Positions 52,653-61,793 of a DNA stretch of 64,000 nt are shown piece after piece. Origin of the DNA: Flavobacteriaceae bacterium. Lineage in GTDB: Bacteria; Bacteroidota; Bacteroidia; Flavobacteriales; Flavobacteriaceae. The notes under the pieces were generated by a model. That model made no database searches. It saw only the letters and a program-made list of their open reading frames with translations, and had not been told where the DNA came from. The stretch covers positions 1 through 64,000 of the forward strand of contig JAHEMZ010000001.1 of NCBI GenBank assembly GCA_024643385.1, read 5' to 3'. The position numbers and the translations under genes were made by a program. Position 1 is the stretch's first letter, and each line of letters begins with the position of its first letter.

Positions 52653-55400
52653 ATGGATCGATATTCATTTCTCAACGCGGTGCATCCCTCTTACATCGCA
52701 GAGCTTTACGATAAATACCTTCAATTTCCTGACGCCGTTGAACCCAGCTGGAGAGCCTTTTTCCAAGGTTTTGATTTTGGGGTTGAAAACGGTTCCTTAG
52801 AAGCACTCGGGATTGAATCTGAGAAGGCAGTTCCTGAAAATGTGCAAAAGGAATTTCAGGTAATTCGACTCATAGATGGCTATAGAAGCCGAGGTCATTT
52901 ATTCACTAGCACAAATCCTGTACGCGAACGAAGAAAATACCTTCCTACGCTCGATATTGAAAATTTTGGATTGACTCAGAATGATCTGCATACTAAATTC
53001 TTTGCAGGGAAAGTATTAGGTCTGGGAGAAACTACATTGGAAAACATTATTGGGCATCTTAATTTGATCTACTGTCAAAGTATTGGAGTAGAATACATGT
53101 ATATCAGAAAACCGGAAGAGATTGAATGGATTCAACAGAAGCTGAATATAAATGATAATCAACCCAAGTTTTCCGTAAGTCAAAAAAAACACATTTTAAA
53201 TAAGCTGAATGAAGCCGTTTCCTTCGAAAATTTTCTACATACAAAATATGTGGGTCAGAAGCGTTTTTCATTGGAAGGAGGGGAGAGTTTAATTCCCGCG
53301 CTGGATTCGCTTATTGAATATGCTGCCGGAAAAGGCGTTGAAGATTTTGTGATGGGAATGGCTCACAGAGGTAGATTGAGTACACTGACCAATATTTTTG
53401 GCAAAAGTGCGAAAGATATCTTTAGTGAATTTGATGGAAAGGATTACGAACAGGATATTTTTGACGGAGACGTAAAATATCATTTGGGGTGGACTTCGCA
53501 TCGTACCACCGATAATGGAAAGAAAATAAACCTCAATATAGCGCCCAATCCTTCCCACCTGGAAACAGTTGGGGCGGTAGTTCAGGGGATTGCAAGAGCA
53601 AAACAAGACCGTCATCACAAGGACGATATCGGCAAAGTACTTCCGATAGTAGTGCATGGCGATGCAGCCATCGCAGGACAAGGGCTCGTTTATGAAATGG
53701 TACAAATGGCCCAACTGGATGGATATAGAACAGGGGGTACGATACATATAGTTGTCAATAATCAGGTTGGATTTACAACGAATTATTTAGATGCACGCTC
53801 TTCAACCTATTGTACCGATGTAGGTAAAGTTACCTTATCACCAGTCTTGCATGTGAATGCAGACGATGTGGAAGCAGTCGTTCATGCTACCTTATTTGCC
53901 CTTGATTTCCGTATGGAATTTGGGCGAGATGTATTCATAGACTTGCTTGGCTATAGAAAATATGGTCACAATGAAGGGGATGAGCCAAGATTTACACAAC
54001 CCAAGCTATATAAAGCAATAGCTAAGCATAAGAACCCACGCGATATTTATACAGAGAAACTTTTGAAAGAAGGTGTCATTGAAGAAGGTTATACGGCGGT
54101 CCTTGAACAGGAATACAAAGATAAACTGGAAGAAAAGCTGGAAGATTCCCGAAAGGAAGAGAAGACTGAAATTACCGCTGTGATGAAGGATGAATGGGTT
54201 GGTTTTGGTTATGCCGAAGAGGATAGGATGGTCGCTACCTATGATACGACGGTCAAACTTGACAACCTTAATGAAGTAGCTGAGGTAATTACTAAATTAC
54301 CCGAAGATAAAAAGTTTTTGAATAAGATATCCAGGCTTATTGAGGCCCGAAATACCATGTATTTTAAGGACAATAAGTTAGACTGGGCTATGGGGGAATT
54401 ATTGGCGTATGGCACTTTGTTAAAAGATGGCTACGACGTGCGAATTTCAGGTCAGGATGTGGAACGGGGCACCTTTTCTCATCGTCATGCGGTTGTTAAG
54501 GTAGAAGATAGTGAAGAAGAAATTATATTACTGAATAATCTAAAAGGTGATCAAGGAGATTTTTACATCTATAACTCCTTACTTTCTGAATACGGTGTGG
54601 TTGGATTCGATTATGGTTACGCGATGGCGAGCCCGAATACATTGACCATTTGGGAAGCTCAGTTTGGAGATTTCAGTAATGGAGCGCAGATCATGATAGA
54701 TCAATATATTTCTGCTTCCGAAGATAAATGGAAATTACAGAATGGGCTGGTCATGCTATTACCTCATGGCTATGAAGGACAAGGGGCGGAACATTCTTCC
54801 GGACGGATGGAGCGATACCTGCAGTTATGTGCCGAAGACAATATGTTTATTGCCGACTGTACCACACCGGCGAATTTCTATCACTTACTTAGACGGCAAA
54901 TGACGGTAGATTTCAGAAAGCCATTGATCGTCTTTACCCCTAAAAGTCTCCTGCGTCATCCGAAAGTCGTTTCGACCAAAGAAGAGCTGGCAAACGGAAG
55001 TTTTCAGATGCTTATAGACGATAATGAGGCGAAGATCGATGAAGTGAGAACGCTGGTTTTCGTCAGCGGAAAATTCTATTATGATCTTTTGGATGCCAGG
55101 GAAGAGCGAGGGCGAAACGATGTAGCGTTGGTTCGCATCGAACAATTGTTTCCGCTACCAAAAAAAGAAATACAAGAGGTTCTTGTTAAATACAAAAATG
55201 CTCATGATATTGTTTGGGCACAAGAGGAACCTAAGAATATGGGAGCATACTCGCATATGATAATGCATTATGAACCGTCCAGAAATTGGCGGGTTTGTAG
55301 CAGAAGGATGTATGCCGCCCCTGCTTCGGGTAGTTCAACACGAAGCTTTTTGCGTCATAAACGCGTTATTGAAAGTGTTTTTGACGGAACAGAAAAATAA
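52653..55400 (+). CDS. sucA: 2-oxoglutarate dehydrogenase E1 component
   Basis: A 915-residue thiamine-diphosphate enzyme that decarboxylates 2-oxoglutarate in the TCA cycle and passes the succinyl group to SucB. Visible motifs are DKYLQFPDAVEPSWRAFF at the N terminus (E1o N-terminal helix), FVMGMAHRGRLSTLTNIFGK, VHGDAAIAGQGLVYEMVQM and GGTIHIVVNNQVGFTT (ThDP region), and EGQGAEHSSGRMERYLQLCA in the second half. It is cotranscribed with sucB, 33 bases downstream. Confidence 0.98.
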   Translation: MDRYSFLNAVHPSYIAELYDKYLQFPDAVEPSWRAFFQGFDFGVENGSLEALGIESEKAVPENVQKEFQVIRLIDGYRSRGHLFTSTNPVRERRKYLPTLDIENFGLTQNDLHTKFFAGKVLGLGETTLENIIGHLNLIYCQSIGVEYMYIRKPEEIEWIQQKLNINDNQPKFSVSQKKHILNKLNEAVSFENFLHTKYVGQKRFSLEGGESLIPALDSLIEYAAGKGVEDFVMGMAHRGRLSTLTNIFGKSAKDIFSEFDGKDYEQDIFDGDVKYHLGWTSHRTTDNGKKINLNIAPNPSHLETVGAVVQGIARAKQDRHHKDDIGKVLPIVVHGDAAIAGQGLVYEMVQMAQLDGYRTGGTIHIVVNNQVGFTTNYLDARSSTYCTDVGKVTLSPVLHVNADDVEAVVHATLFALDFRMEFGRDVFIDLLGYRKYGHNEGDEPRFTQPKLYKAIAKHKNPRDIYTEKLLKEGVIEEGYTAVLEQEYKDKLEEKLEDSRKEEKTEITAVMKDEWVGFGYAEEDRMVATYDTTVKLDNLNEVAEVITKLPEDKKFLNKISRLIEARNTMYFKDNKLDWAMGELLAYGTLLKDGYDVRISGQDVERGTFSHRHAVVKVEDSEEEIILLNNLKGDQGDFYIYNSLLSEYGVVGFDYGYAMASPNTLTIWEAQFGDFSNGAQIMIDQYISASEDKWKLQNGLVMLLPHGYEGQGAEHSSGRMERYLQLCAEDNMFIADCTTPANFYHLLRRQMTVDFRKPLIVFTPKSLLRHPKVVSTKEELANGSFQMLIDDNEAKIDEVRTLVFVSGKFYYDLLDAREERGRNDVALVRIEQLFPLPKKEIQEVLVKYKNAHDIVWAQEEPKNMGAYSHMIMHYEPSRNWRVCSRRMYAAPASGSSTRSFLRHKRVIESVFDGTEK

Positions 55401-55433
55401 AAATTAATCCCTTTTAAGGAAAACAAGAATGCT

Positions 55434-56642
55434 ATGGCGTTAGAAATGAAAGTTCCCTCCCCGGGAGAATCTATTACAGAAGTAGAAATAGCACAATGGC
55501 TGGTTGCCGATGGTGATTATGTGGAAAAGGATCAGGCAATTGCCGAGGTGGATAGTGATAAAGCTACTTTAGAACTTCCTGCTGAGGCAAGTGGTATAAT
55601 CACTTTAATGGCTGAGGAAGGTGATGCTGTTGCCGTTGGACAGGTAGTTTGTTTGATCGATACGGATGCGCCTAAACCTAATGGGGGCGTTTCACAGATC
55701 AAAGAAGAAAAAAAGCAGGATGCACCTAAAAAGGAGAAAGTAGAAGCTCCCGCCAAGGATTCGTATGCCACCGGAGCGCCTTCTCCTGCCGCCAAAAAAA
55801 TATTGGAAGAAAAGGGAATTTCTTCGAATGCGGTCCAAGGCACAGGACGGGATGGACGAATCACCAAAGAAGACGCGGTAAAAGCAACACCATCGATGGG
55901 AACGCCCGGGCAAGGTGGCCGAGGTTCGGAAAAACAAAAACTTTCTATGTTACGTAGAAAGGTTGCGGAACGATTAGTTGCCGCGAAAAATGAAACGGCC
56001 ATGCTCACTACTTTTAATGAGGTGGATATGGGTCCAATTTTTGAACTTAGAAATGAGTATAAGGATGCCTTCAAAGAGAAGCATGGAGTAGGCCTTGGCT
56101 TTATGTCGTTCTTTACACTTGCGGTAGTACGTGCACTAGATTTATATCCGGACGTAAATTCCATGATCGACGGAGATTACAAAATAACTTACGATTATAA
56201 GGATATTTCCATAGCGGTTTCAGGACCTAAAGGATTAATGGTTCCTGTGATCCGTAATGCTGAAAACTTAACTTTCCGTGGGGTTGAGGCTGAAGTAAAG
56301 CGATTGGCTCTAAGAGCCCGTGACGGACAAATCACCGTAGACGAAATGACCGGAGGAACCTTTACAATTTCCAATGGAGGGGTCTTTGGAAGCATGTTGT
56401 CCACTCCCATTATTAATCCGCCACAATCGGGAATTTTAGGAATGCACAATATCGTGGAACGCCCGATAGTAAAAAATGGAGCAATTGTCATTGCTCCGGT
56501 CATGTATTTAGCACTAAGTTACGACCATCGAATTATTGACGGAAGGGAGTCGGTTGGATTCTTGGTCGCCATAAAAGAAGCCCTTGAAAATCCAACAGAG
56601 ATACTCATGAACAATGATGTTAAAAAAGCCTTGGAGCTTTAA
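55434..56642 (+). CDS. sucB: Dihydrolipoyl succinyltransferase (E2 of 2-oxoglutarate dehydrogenase)
   Basis: A 402-residue E2 protein that moves the succinyl group to CoA. An N-terminal lipoyl domain carries the lipoylated lysine K43 ([13 protein letters not shown]). An Ala/Pro/Lys-rich linker leads to the peripheral-subunit-binding domain (about 113-150, [20 protein letters not shown]). The catalytic domain (about 170-402) ends with [16 protein letters not shown] containing the HxxxDG active site. It completes the sucAB operon; a strong terminator follows. The E3 subunit is not in the window. Confidence 0.98.
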   Translation: MALEMKVPSPGESITEVEIAQWLVADGDYVEKDQAIAEVDSDKATLELPAEASGIITLMAEEGDAVAVGQVVCLIDTDAPKPNGGVSQIKEEKKQDAPKKEKVEAPAKDSYATGAPSPAAKKILEEKGISSNAVQGTGRDGRITKEDAVKATPSMGTPGQGGRGSEKQKLSMLRRKVAERLVAAKNETAMLTTFNEVDMGPIFELRNEYKDAFKEKHGVGLGFMSFFTLAVVRALDLYPDVNSMIDGDYKITYDYKDISIAVSGPKGLMVPVIRNAENLTFRGVEAEVKRLALRARDGQITVDEMTGGTFTISNGGVFGSMLSTPIINPPQSGILGMHNIVERPIVKNGAIVIAPVMYLALSYDHRIIDGRESVGFLVAIKEALENPTEILMNNDVKKALEL

Positions 56643-56660
56643 ATCAATAGATATTTAACC

Positions 56661-56691
56661 AAAAAACCCGACCAATTTGGTCGGGTTTTTT
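56661..56691. terminator. Terminator after sucB (bidirectional)
   Basis: Stem CCCGACC / GGTCGGG with loop AATTT, an A6 run before and a T6 run after. It can also end the convergent protease gene. Confidence 0.9.
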
Positions 56692-56728
56692 GGTTAGTTA
56701 GGAAAAATCACTAATTTTTTTAAAACAG

Positions 56729-57169
56729 TTATTTTTTAAAGTAAACACAATTTCGTCCGTAATCAATTACGGCATGAAGTTTTTTCAGAATATCCGCTCC
56801 CAGTATACCGTGAACCCGATTTTCTCCGGCCTGCACTAGTGCATTATTAACATGGATCATACTGAACAAAACAAAATCTACATTTCTCAGGGTAATTGAT
56901 GCCAGATGAATCATATTGTTCTTCGCCACTTTCGTTTCCATATGGGTAGCCCCGGCACCGGCCGCCTTAATTTCGGTGTCCTCCATGGTAAGATGAAATT
57001 GTGACGCATAATCTAAACAAATACAGCTGGAGGAAGCTCCGGTATCCAAAATGAAAAGACCGGCTTCTTTATTAATGATCGCTTCGAATTGATAATGTCC
57101 AGTATTCAATTTTTGGATGGGGATGCGTACAAATCCTTTATTTTCCAATAATTTTCTAAGTGTAGTCAA
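56729..57169 (-). CDS. Retropepsin-like aspartic protease (clan AA)
   Basis: A 146-residue protein with the aspartic-protease signature LFILDTGASSSCI (catalytic D42-T-G) and a second conserved hydrophobic stretch (HGILGADILKKLHAVIDY) as in retropepsin-like clan AA families. The start is a TTG at 57167-57169 (MTTLRKLLENKGFVRI...), chosen because upstream codons run into the tatD leader and bear no resemblance to the family, whereas this opening does. Cytoplasmic, with no signal peptide. Such proteins probably act as dimers; the target is unknown. It is divergent from tatD with 46 bases between the starts. Confidence 0.82.
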   Translation of the reverse strand: MTTLRKLLENKGFVRIPIQKLNTGHYQFEAIINKEAGLFILDTGASSSCICLDYASQFHLTMEDTEIKAAGAGATHMETKVAKNNMIHLASITLRNVDFVLFSMIHVNNALVQAGENRVHGILGADILKKLHAVIDYGRNCVYFKK

Positions 57170-57215
57170 TACTTTTTTAGGTAAATATAGCCAACAAAAT
57201 GGTAGTTTTGTGAAT

Positions 57216-57980
57216 ATGTTAACCGATACCCACACGCATTTATATAGTGAAGCCTTTTCCGAGGATCGTGACAGTATGATGCAGCGAGCCTTTAACGCAG
57301 GGGTAGGACGTTTTTTTATACCGGCAATCGATTCAGGATATACAAAAGCCATGTATGAATTGGAAAGGGAATACCCCGATCAGGTGTTTTTAATGATGGG
57401 GCTTCATCCTACCTCTGTGAAGGAAAATTATTTAGACGAATTAGCCCATGTTGAAAGGCAATTTGAAAAGCGAAAATTTTTTGCAGTAGGTGAAATAGGC
57501 ATTGATCTGTATTGGGATGTTTCAACCTTAGAAATTCAGCGGATAGCATTTAAAAGACAGATTCAATTAGCAAAAAAGTACAACCTGCCTATTGTGATAC
57601 ATTGCCGTGACGCTTTTGACGAAATATTCGAGGTCCTGGAAACGGAACGAGATGAAAAGCTATTCGGAATTTTTCATTGTTTTACCGGGACCTATGAGCA
57701 AGCGCAAAGAGCGATAGGGTTTCAAATGAAATTGGGAATAGGAGGCGTTGTTACTTTTAAGAATGGAATGATCGATCAATTCCTGCGTCAAATTCCATTG
57801 GAACATATTGTTTTGGAAACAGACGCACCTTATTTGTCTCCGGCGCCTTTTCGAGGGAAAAGAAATGAAAGCAGTTATCTTGCATTGGTTTGTCAAAAAA
57901 TAGCCGAAATTTATACTATTTCCGAAAAAGAGGTAGCCAAAATTACCACAGAGAACTCAAAAGCGATATTTAAGATATGA
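57216..57980 (+). CDS. tatD: TatD family metal-dependent deoxyribonuclease
   Basis: A 254-residue TIM-barrel hydrolase. Metal-binding residues are H6 and H8 (DTHTHLYSEAF), the Glu in VGEIGIDLYWD, the His in IHCRDAFDE, HCFTGTYEQA and the Asp in LETDAPYLSP. TatD proteins act as 3' exonucleases in DNA and RNA quality control, or as tRNA-hydrolase-like enzymes. A longer in-frame reading from 57117 is discarded because it overlaps the start of the divergent protease gene. The stop overlaps the ansA start by 4 bases (ATGA). Confidence 0.95.
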   Translation: MLTDTHTHLYSEAFSEDRDSMMQRAFNAGVGRFFIPAIDSGYTKAMYELEREYPDQVFLMMGLHPTSVKENYLDELAHVERQFEKRKFFAVGEIGIDLYWDVSTLEIQRIAFKRQIQLAKKYNLPIVIHCRDAFDEIFEVLETERDEKLFGIFHCFTGTYEQAQRAIGFQMKLGIGGVVTFKNGMIDQFLRQIPLEHIVLETDAPYLSPAPFRGKRNESSYLALVCQKIAEIYTISEKEVAKITTENSKAIFKI

Positions 57981-59002
57981 CCCAGCCTAAAATACTACTT
58001 ATCTATACAGGTGGAACCATTGGAATGATCAAGGACTTTAAGACAGGAGCACTTAAAAATTTTAATTTCGATGAATTACTGAAGCATATCCCCGAGTTGC
58101 AATTGTTAGATTGTACCATCGAAACGCAAAGTTTTGTGAAGCCCATCGACAGTTCAAATATGAAGCCCGAGTATTGGGCGGACTTAGCCTTAATTATAGA
58201 GACGAATTACGATCGGTTTGATGGATTTGTGGTGTTACACGGAAGTGATACCATGTCTTATACGGCCTCTGCCCTAAGTTTTATGCTGGAGCACCTCGCT
58301 AAACCAGTTATTTTTACAGGATCTCAGTTACCCATTGGAGATCTTCGTACCGATGCAAAGGAGAATTTGATCACCTCGATTCAAATAGCGGCCACACACT
58401 CTGCTGAAGGACCCATGATTCAGGAAGTAGGTCTTTATTTTGAATACAAATTATACCGTGCCAATCGAACTACCAAGATAAATGCAGAGCACTTTGAGGC
58501 ATTCGCTTCTCTCAATTATCCTGCACTCGTAGAAAGTGGAGTACATCTTATCTTTAATGAAGCTGCATTACTACGACCGGACAAGGTCGAAAAATTATCG
58601 GTGCATACAAAGATGGAAACTCAGATCTTACTTATTAAAATGTTTCCAGGGCTGCATAAGGAATTGCTGGAACATTTAGTTTCACTACAGGATCTCAAGG
58701 GCGTTATTTTAGAAACTTTCGGAAGTGGTAATGTCACGAACGAATCTTGGTTAGTTGAAACCTTGGAAGGGATTATTTCTAAAGACATACCGGTAGTGAA
58801 TGTGACACAATGTTCGGGAGGAAGTGTCACCATGGGTCTCTATGAGACTAGTGTAGACTTAAAGAGAATAGGGGTCATTACCGGGAGAGATATGACTACT
58901 GAAGCGGCTTTGACCAAGATGATGTACCTGTTAGGCAGGGGATTGAGTCCGGAAAATTTTAAAAGCGAATTTGAGACTTCTTTACGTGGAGAAATAACCT
59001 AA
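57977..59002 (+). CDS. ansA: Type I L-asparaginase
   Basis: A 341-residue asparaginase that deamidates asparagine to aspartate. The nucleophile threonine is T14 in IYTGGTIGMIKD; the second active-site set is HGSDTMSYTASALS with the Thr and Asp, and the Lys in RTDAKENLITS. It has no signal peptide, so it is cytoplasmic, the type I arrangement. Its ATG overlaps the tatD stop by 4 bases (ATGA), so tatD and ansA are coupled. Confidence 0.95.
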   Translation: MTQPKILLIYTGGTIGMIKDFKTGALKNFNFDELLKHIPELQLLDCTIETQSFVKPIDSSNMKPEYWADLALIIETNYDRFDGFVVLHGSDTMSYTASALSFMLEHLAKPVIFTGSQLPIGDLRTDAKENLITSIQIAATHSAEGPMIQEVGLYFEYKLYRANRTTKINAEHFEAFASLNYPALVESGVHLIFNEAALLRPDKVEKLSVHTKMETQILLIKMFPGLHKELLEHLVSLQDLKGVILETFGSGNVTNESWLVETLEGIISKDIPVVNVTQCSGGSVTMGLYETSVDLKRIGVITGRDMTTEAALTKMMYLLGRGLSPENFKSEFETSLRGEIT

Positions 59003-59075
59003 ATTTAAGGTAGAAAATATTTCACCAGATAATTTTTTTTTTGTTATTTGCCCTCCCGTTGTAAAAACGGTAAAA

Positions 59076-59163
59076 AGAGAGGTGGCCGAGTGGTCGAAGG
59101 CGCACGCCTGGAAAGTGTGTATACGCCACAAGCGTATCGAGGGTTCGAATCCCTTCCTCTCTG
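59076..59163 (+). tRNA. tRNA-Ser (anticodon GGA)
   Basis: An 88-base class II tRNA. Acceptor strands AGAGAGG (59076-59082) and CCTCTCT (59156-59162) with discriminator G; anticodon loop CTGGAAA (anticodon GGA, reading UCC/UCU); a long variable arm (GTATACGC-cacaa-GCGTATC-type hairpin), the hallmark of tRNA-Ser; T arm GAGGG-TTCGAAT-CCCTT. CCA is not encoded. SerS in this window charges it. Confidence 0.95.
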
Positions 59164-59268
59164 CTAATCAGTCAGTAAGCTAAAATCTTGTAAGTAGATT
59201 ACCTCTCAATAACATTTTGGGAGCCGTTTATAATATAAGAGAGAGGCATGTATAACACAAATTATTTG

Positions 59269-59300
59269 TTGCAGATTAACCAAATAATTTTATATCTTTA
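59269..59300 (+). promoter_or_regulatory. Promoter of the exbB operon (TTG - 21 bp - TATCTTTA)
   Basis: TTG (59269-59271) followed after 21 bases by TATCTTTA (59293-59300), a one-mismatch -7 element at standard spacing. The exbB ATG is 45 bases further. Confidence 0.5.
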
Positions 59301-59345
59301 AAACCTTAAACTAATAACTAAAACAAATCTTTTAAGTCGATAGCA

Positions 59346-60149
59346 ATGAAAAAACTATTTTCTATTCTCGCAATTACCGCCATGGTCTTTGCTGGCGCAA
59401 GTAACATTCAAGCAACTAATGCAACCACTTTATCAACAAGTTTGCCCACTTTGTCTGCACTGACATCAGTAAACATGGTACAAGATGAAGAAGCTGCCCC
59501 AGAAGGTGATTCCAAGGGATTCCATCAAGAGTTAAAGCAGCGTTTTATTGAAGGGGGTCCCGGGTTTATGGGGATTGTACTTCTTTGTTTAATTCTTGGT
59601 CTAGCCATTGCTATCGAAAGAATTATCTATTTAAACCTTTCAACTACCAACACTTCAAAACTAGCGAGCAGCGTTGAAGACGCTCTTAAGAGTGGTGGGA
59701 TCGAAGCAGCTAAGGAAGTTTGTAGAAATACAAAGGGTCCGGTTGCCTCCATCTACTATCAGGGTCTAGACCGTGCCGATGAGAGTATCGATGCAGCAGA
59801 AAAAGCAGTAGTATCCTATGGTGGTGTTCAAATGGGTCAATTGGAGAAAAACGTTTCTTGGATATCATTATTTATCGCTCTGGCTCCTATGTTAGGGTTC
59901 ATGGGTACGGTAATTGGTATGATCCAGGCTTTTGATAAAATTCAAGCGGCCGGTGATATGAACCCATCCTTGGTAGCGGGAGGTATTAAAGTAGCACTTT
60001 TGACAACTGTATTTGGTTTGATCGTAGCTATTATCCTTCAAATATTCTATAACTATATCGTGGCTAAAATTGATAGTATTGTGAACAACATGGAAGATGC
60101 TTCCATCACTTTGATCGATATGTTGGTAGACTATAAAAACAAAAAGTAA
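59346..60149 (+). CDS. exbB: MotA/TolQ/ExbB proton channel protein
   Basis: A 267-residue inner-membrane protein that energises TonB-dependent import by the proton motive force. After a signal-like N terminus (KLFSILAITAMVFAGAS) comes a linker, then TM1 (FMGIVLLCLILGLAIAIERI), and the conserved TM2-TM3 block SLFIALAPMLGFMGTVIGMI to VALLTTVFGLIVAIILQI. It heads an operon with a four-span membrane protein and two exbD genes, a standard Bacteroidota arrangement. It would drive the TonB receptors such as those in this window. Confidence 0.95.
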   Translation: MKKLFSILAITAMVFAGASNIQATNATTLSTSLPTLSALTSVNMVQDEEAAPEGDSKGFHQELKQRFIEGGPGFMGIVLLCLILGLAIAIERIIYLNLSTTNTSKLASSVEDALKSGGIEAAKEVCRNTKGPVASIYYQGLDRADESIDAAEKAVVSYGGVQMGQLEKNVSWISLFIALAPMLGFMGTVIGMIQAFDKIQAAGDMNPSLVAGGIKVALLTTVFGLIVAIILQIFYNYIVAKIDSIVNNMEDASITLIDMLVDYKNKK

Positions 60150-60169
60150 TTTAAAACACATCATTTAAA

Positions 60170-60604
60170 ATGGGTTTATATAAAATTTTAAAAATTGTAG
60201 CTTTACTCCTTAGTGTGGCGGGAATCGCTTTTTGGTTCATGTTGATCTCTAAGGGTGATGAAGCGGTGAAGGCTACAGGCGAAGGCGTATCTCCTATGTT
60301 GGTTATTGCATATATTACAATGGTTATCGTTCTTCTATTTGTTGTCGTGTTTGTTCTTCAAGGAATTTTTGCAGGGAACTTGAAAAAAACCCTTATGTCG
60401 GTTGGAGCATTTTTGGTCATATTGATCATTTCCTATGCAATGTCTTCCAGCAGCACAGTAGGTTTGCCTCCTGTAGATGATATTCCAGTAACCGAGAGCA
60501 CCTCTAAATGGGTGGGAACCGGTCTAAATGCATTTTATATACTAGCGGTATTAGCGATAGGTTCAATGGTATTTAGTGGATTCAAAAAAGTAACTTCCAG
60601 ATAA
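60170..60604 (+). CDS. Four-span membrane protein of the ExbB-ExbD operon
   Basis: A 144-residue membrane protein with about four hydrophobic segments (VALLLSVAGIAFWFMLI, MLVIAYITMVIVLLFVVVFV, LMSVGAFLVILIISYAMS, GLNAFYILAVLAIGSMVFSG). It lies 20 bases after exbB and one base before the first exbD. I do not recognise a named family. The fixed position between ExbB and ExbD genes suggests it is an accessory subunit of the energising complex. Confidence 0.82.
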   Translation: MGLYKILKIVALLLSVAGIAFWFMLISKGDEAVKATGEGVSPMLVIAYITMVIVLLFVVVFVLQGIFAGNLKKTLMSVGAFLVILIISYAMSSSSTVGLPPVDDIPVTESTSKWVGTGLNAFYILAVLAIGSMVFSGFKKVTSR

Positions 60605-60605
60605 T

Positions 60606-61229
60606 ATGGCACGAAGAGCAACACCCGAAGTTAATGCAGGGTCTATGGCAGACATAGCCTTCCTTTTGCTCATATTTTTCTTGGTAACAACAACCATTGA
60701 GAAAGATAAGGGTATTGCAAGGCAGTTGCCTCCCCCGATAGAACAGGATCAAGATGTGATCATTAAGCAGAAGAACCTCTTCATTGTGAATGTGAACAAA
60801 AATGATCAATTATTAGTAGAGGAAGAACTTGCAGACCTGAAAGATTTACGTCAATTAGCTATCGATTTTCTTGACAATGGCGGGGCTCCATCAGGAACAC
60901 CTGATTACTGTAATTACTGTAAAGGGAAAAGATCTCCAGAGTCTTCCGATAATCCGCAGAAAGCTGTTGTCTCTATGCAGAATGATCGATTAACGTCCTA
61001 TAAGATGTATATCGCCGTTCAGAACGAGTTGGTAGCTGCCTATAACTTTTTAAGAGATAGAGAAGCACAGCGATTATATGGTTGGAAATATACTGAAATG
61101 AAAAAGGGAATTGATGAAGGTGATATCACCGGATCAAGGGCTGATGACATTCAACGTAAAATGGAGGTCGTTCAAGAATTGATTCCGTTAAAATTATCTG
61201 AAGCAGAACCCAAAAAATCCGGATCTTAA
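60606..61229 (+). CDS. exbD: ExbD/TolR-type energising protein (first copy, CxxC loop)
   Basis: A 207-residue single-span protein. The functionally essential Asp is D16 in AGSMADIAFLLLIFFLVTTT. The periplasmic part is longer than usual for ExbD (about 140 residues is common) and contains C102-N-Y-C105 (PDYCNYCKGKR), a CxxC pair absent from textbook ExbD, and a helical C-terminal extension from about residue 125. It is translated from an ATG one base after the upstream stop. It could bind TonB or peptidoglycan. Confidence 0.93.
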   Translation: MARRATPEVNAGSMADIAFLLLIFFLVTTTIEKDKGIARQLPPPIEQDQDVIIKQKNLFIVNVNKNDQLLVEEELADLKDLRQLAIDFLDNGGAPSGTPDYCNYCKGKRSPESSDNPQKAVVSMQNDRLTSYKMYIAVQNELVAAYNFLRDREAQRLYGWKYTEMKKGIDEGDITGSRADDIQRKMEVVQELIPLKLSEAEPKKSGS

Positions 61230-61240
61230 AAATCTAGCAA

Positions 61241-61711
61241 ATGTCAAAGTTTAATAAGAAAAAGAGTGGAGATTTACCGGCTATTTCAACGGCTTCGCTT
61301 CCTGATATTGTATTCATGTTGCTGTTCTTCTTTATGGTGGTAACCGTTTTAAGGGACAGTAATCTTTTGGTAATGCAACGACTCCCAAAAGGAGATCAAG
61401 TAGAGAAACTTCAAAAAGACCGTTCTGTATTTATCTATGCCGGAAAACCAGGTCCGGGTTATGAGAAATATGGAAAGGAAGCGAAAATTCAAATTGGGGA
61501 TAAATATACGGATGTAACTAATATTCGTTTTGCCCTGGAAGAACTAAGACGAAAATTGCGTCCGGAGTTGCAAGATAAGATTATGATTGCATTAAAAGTA
61601 GACGAAGAGACCAATACAGGATTAGTGACAGATATAAAACAAGAGTTGAGAGAACAAAACCTCTTGAAACTTATCTATATTACAACTCCCGGAAACCAAT
61701 TGGATGAATAA
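61241..61711 (+). CDS. exbD: ExbD/TolR-type energising protein (second copy)
   Basis: A 156-residue single-span protein. The essential Asp is D22 in ASLPDIVFMLLFFFMVVTVL; the periplasmic part is the normal size. Two ExbD paralogues in tandem are common in Bacteroidota and may form heterodimers in the ExbB5-ExbD2 complex. It lies 11 bases after the first copy and a terminator hairpin follows 24 bases beyond its stop. Confidence 0.94.
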   Translation: MSKFNKKKSGDLPAISTASLPDIVFMLLFFFMVVTVLRDSNLLVMQRLPKGDQVEKLQKDRSVFIYAGKPGPGYEKYGKEAKIQIGDKYTDVTNIRFALEELRRKLRPELQDKIMIALKVDEETNTGLVTDIKQELREQNLLKLIYITTPGNQLDE

Positions 61712-61735
61712 GAGTAATCTTAAGAACACATAATC

Positions 61736-61762
61736 AAAAGCCTCATACATGAGGCTTTTTTT
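61736..61762 (+). terminator. Terminator of the exbB-exbD operon
   Basis: Stem AAAAGCCTCAT / ATGAGGCTTTT with a tiny loop, followed by a T7 run. It overlaps the region from which a longer reading of the next gene would have started, so it settles that start downstream. Confidence 0.88.
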
Positions 61763-61793
61763 GTACCTTCAATATGTAATTAGTGTTATTCTT

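Noticed and set aside
53289-53747. 152-residue minus-strand frame
   Set aside because: Antisense to the conserved thiamine-diphosphate region of sucA; no domain.
55532-56164. 210-residue minus-strand frame
   Set aside because: Antisense to sucB; Ser/Pro-rich shadow of the lipoyl and linker codons.
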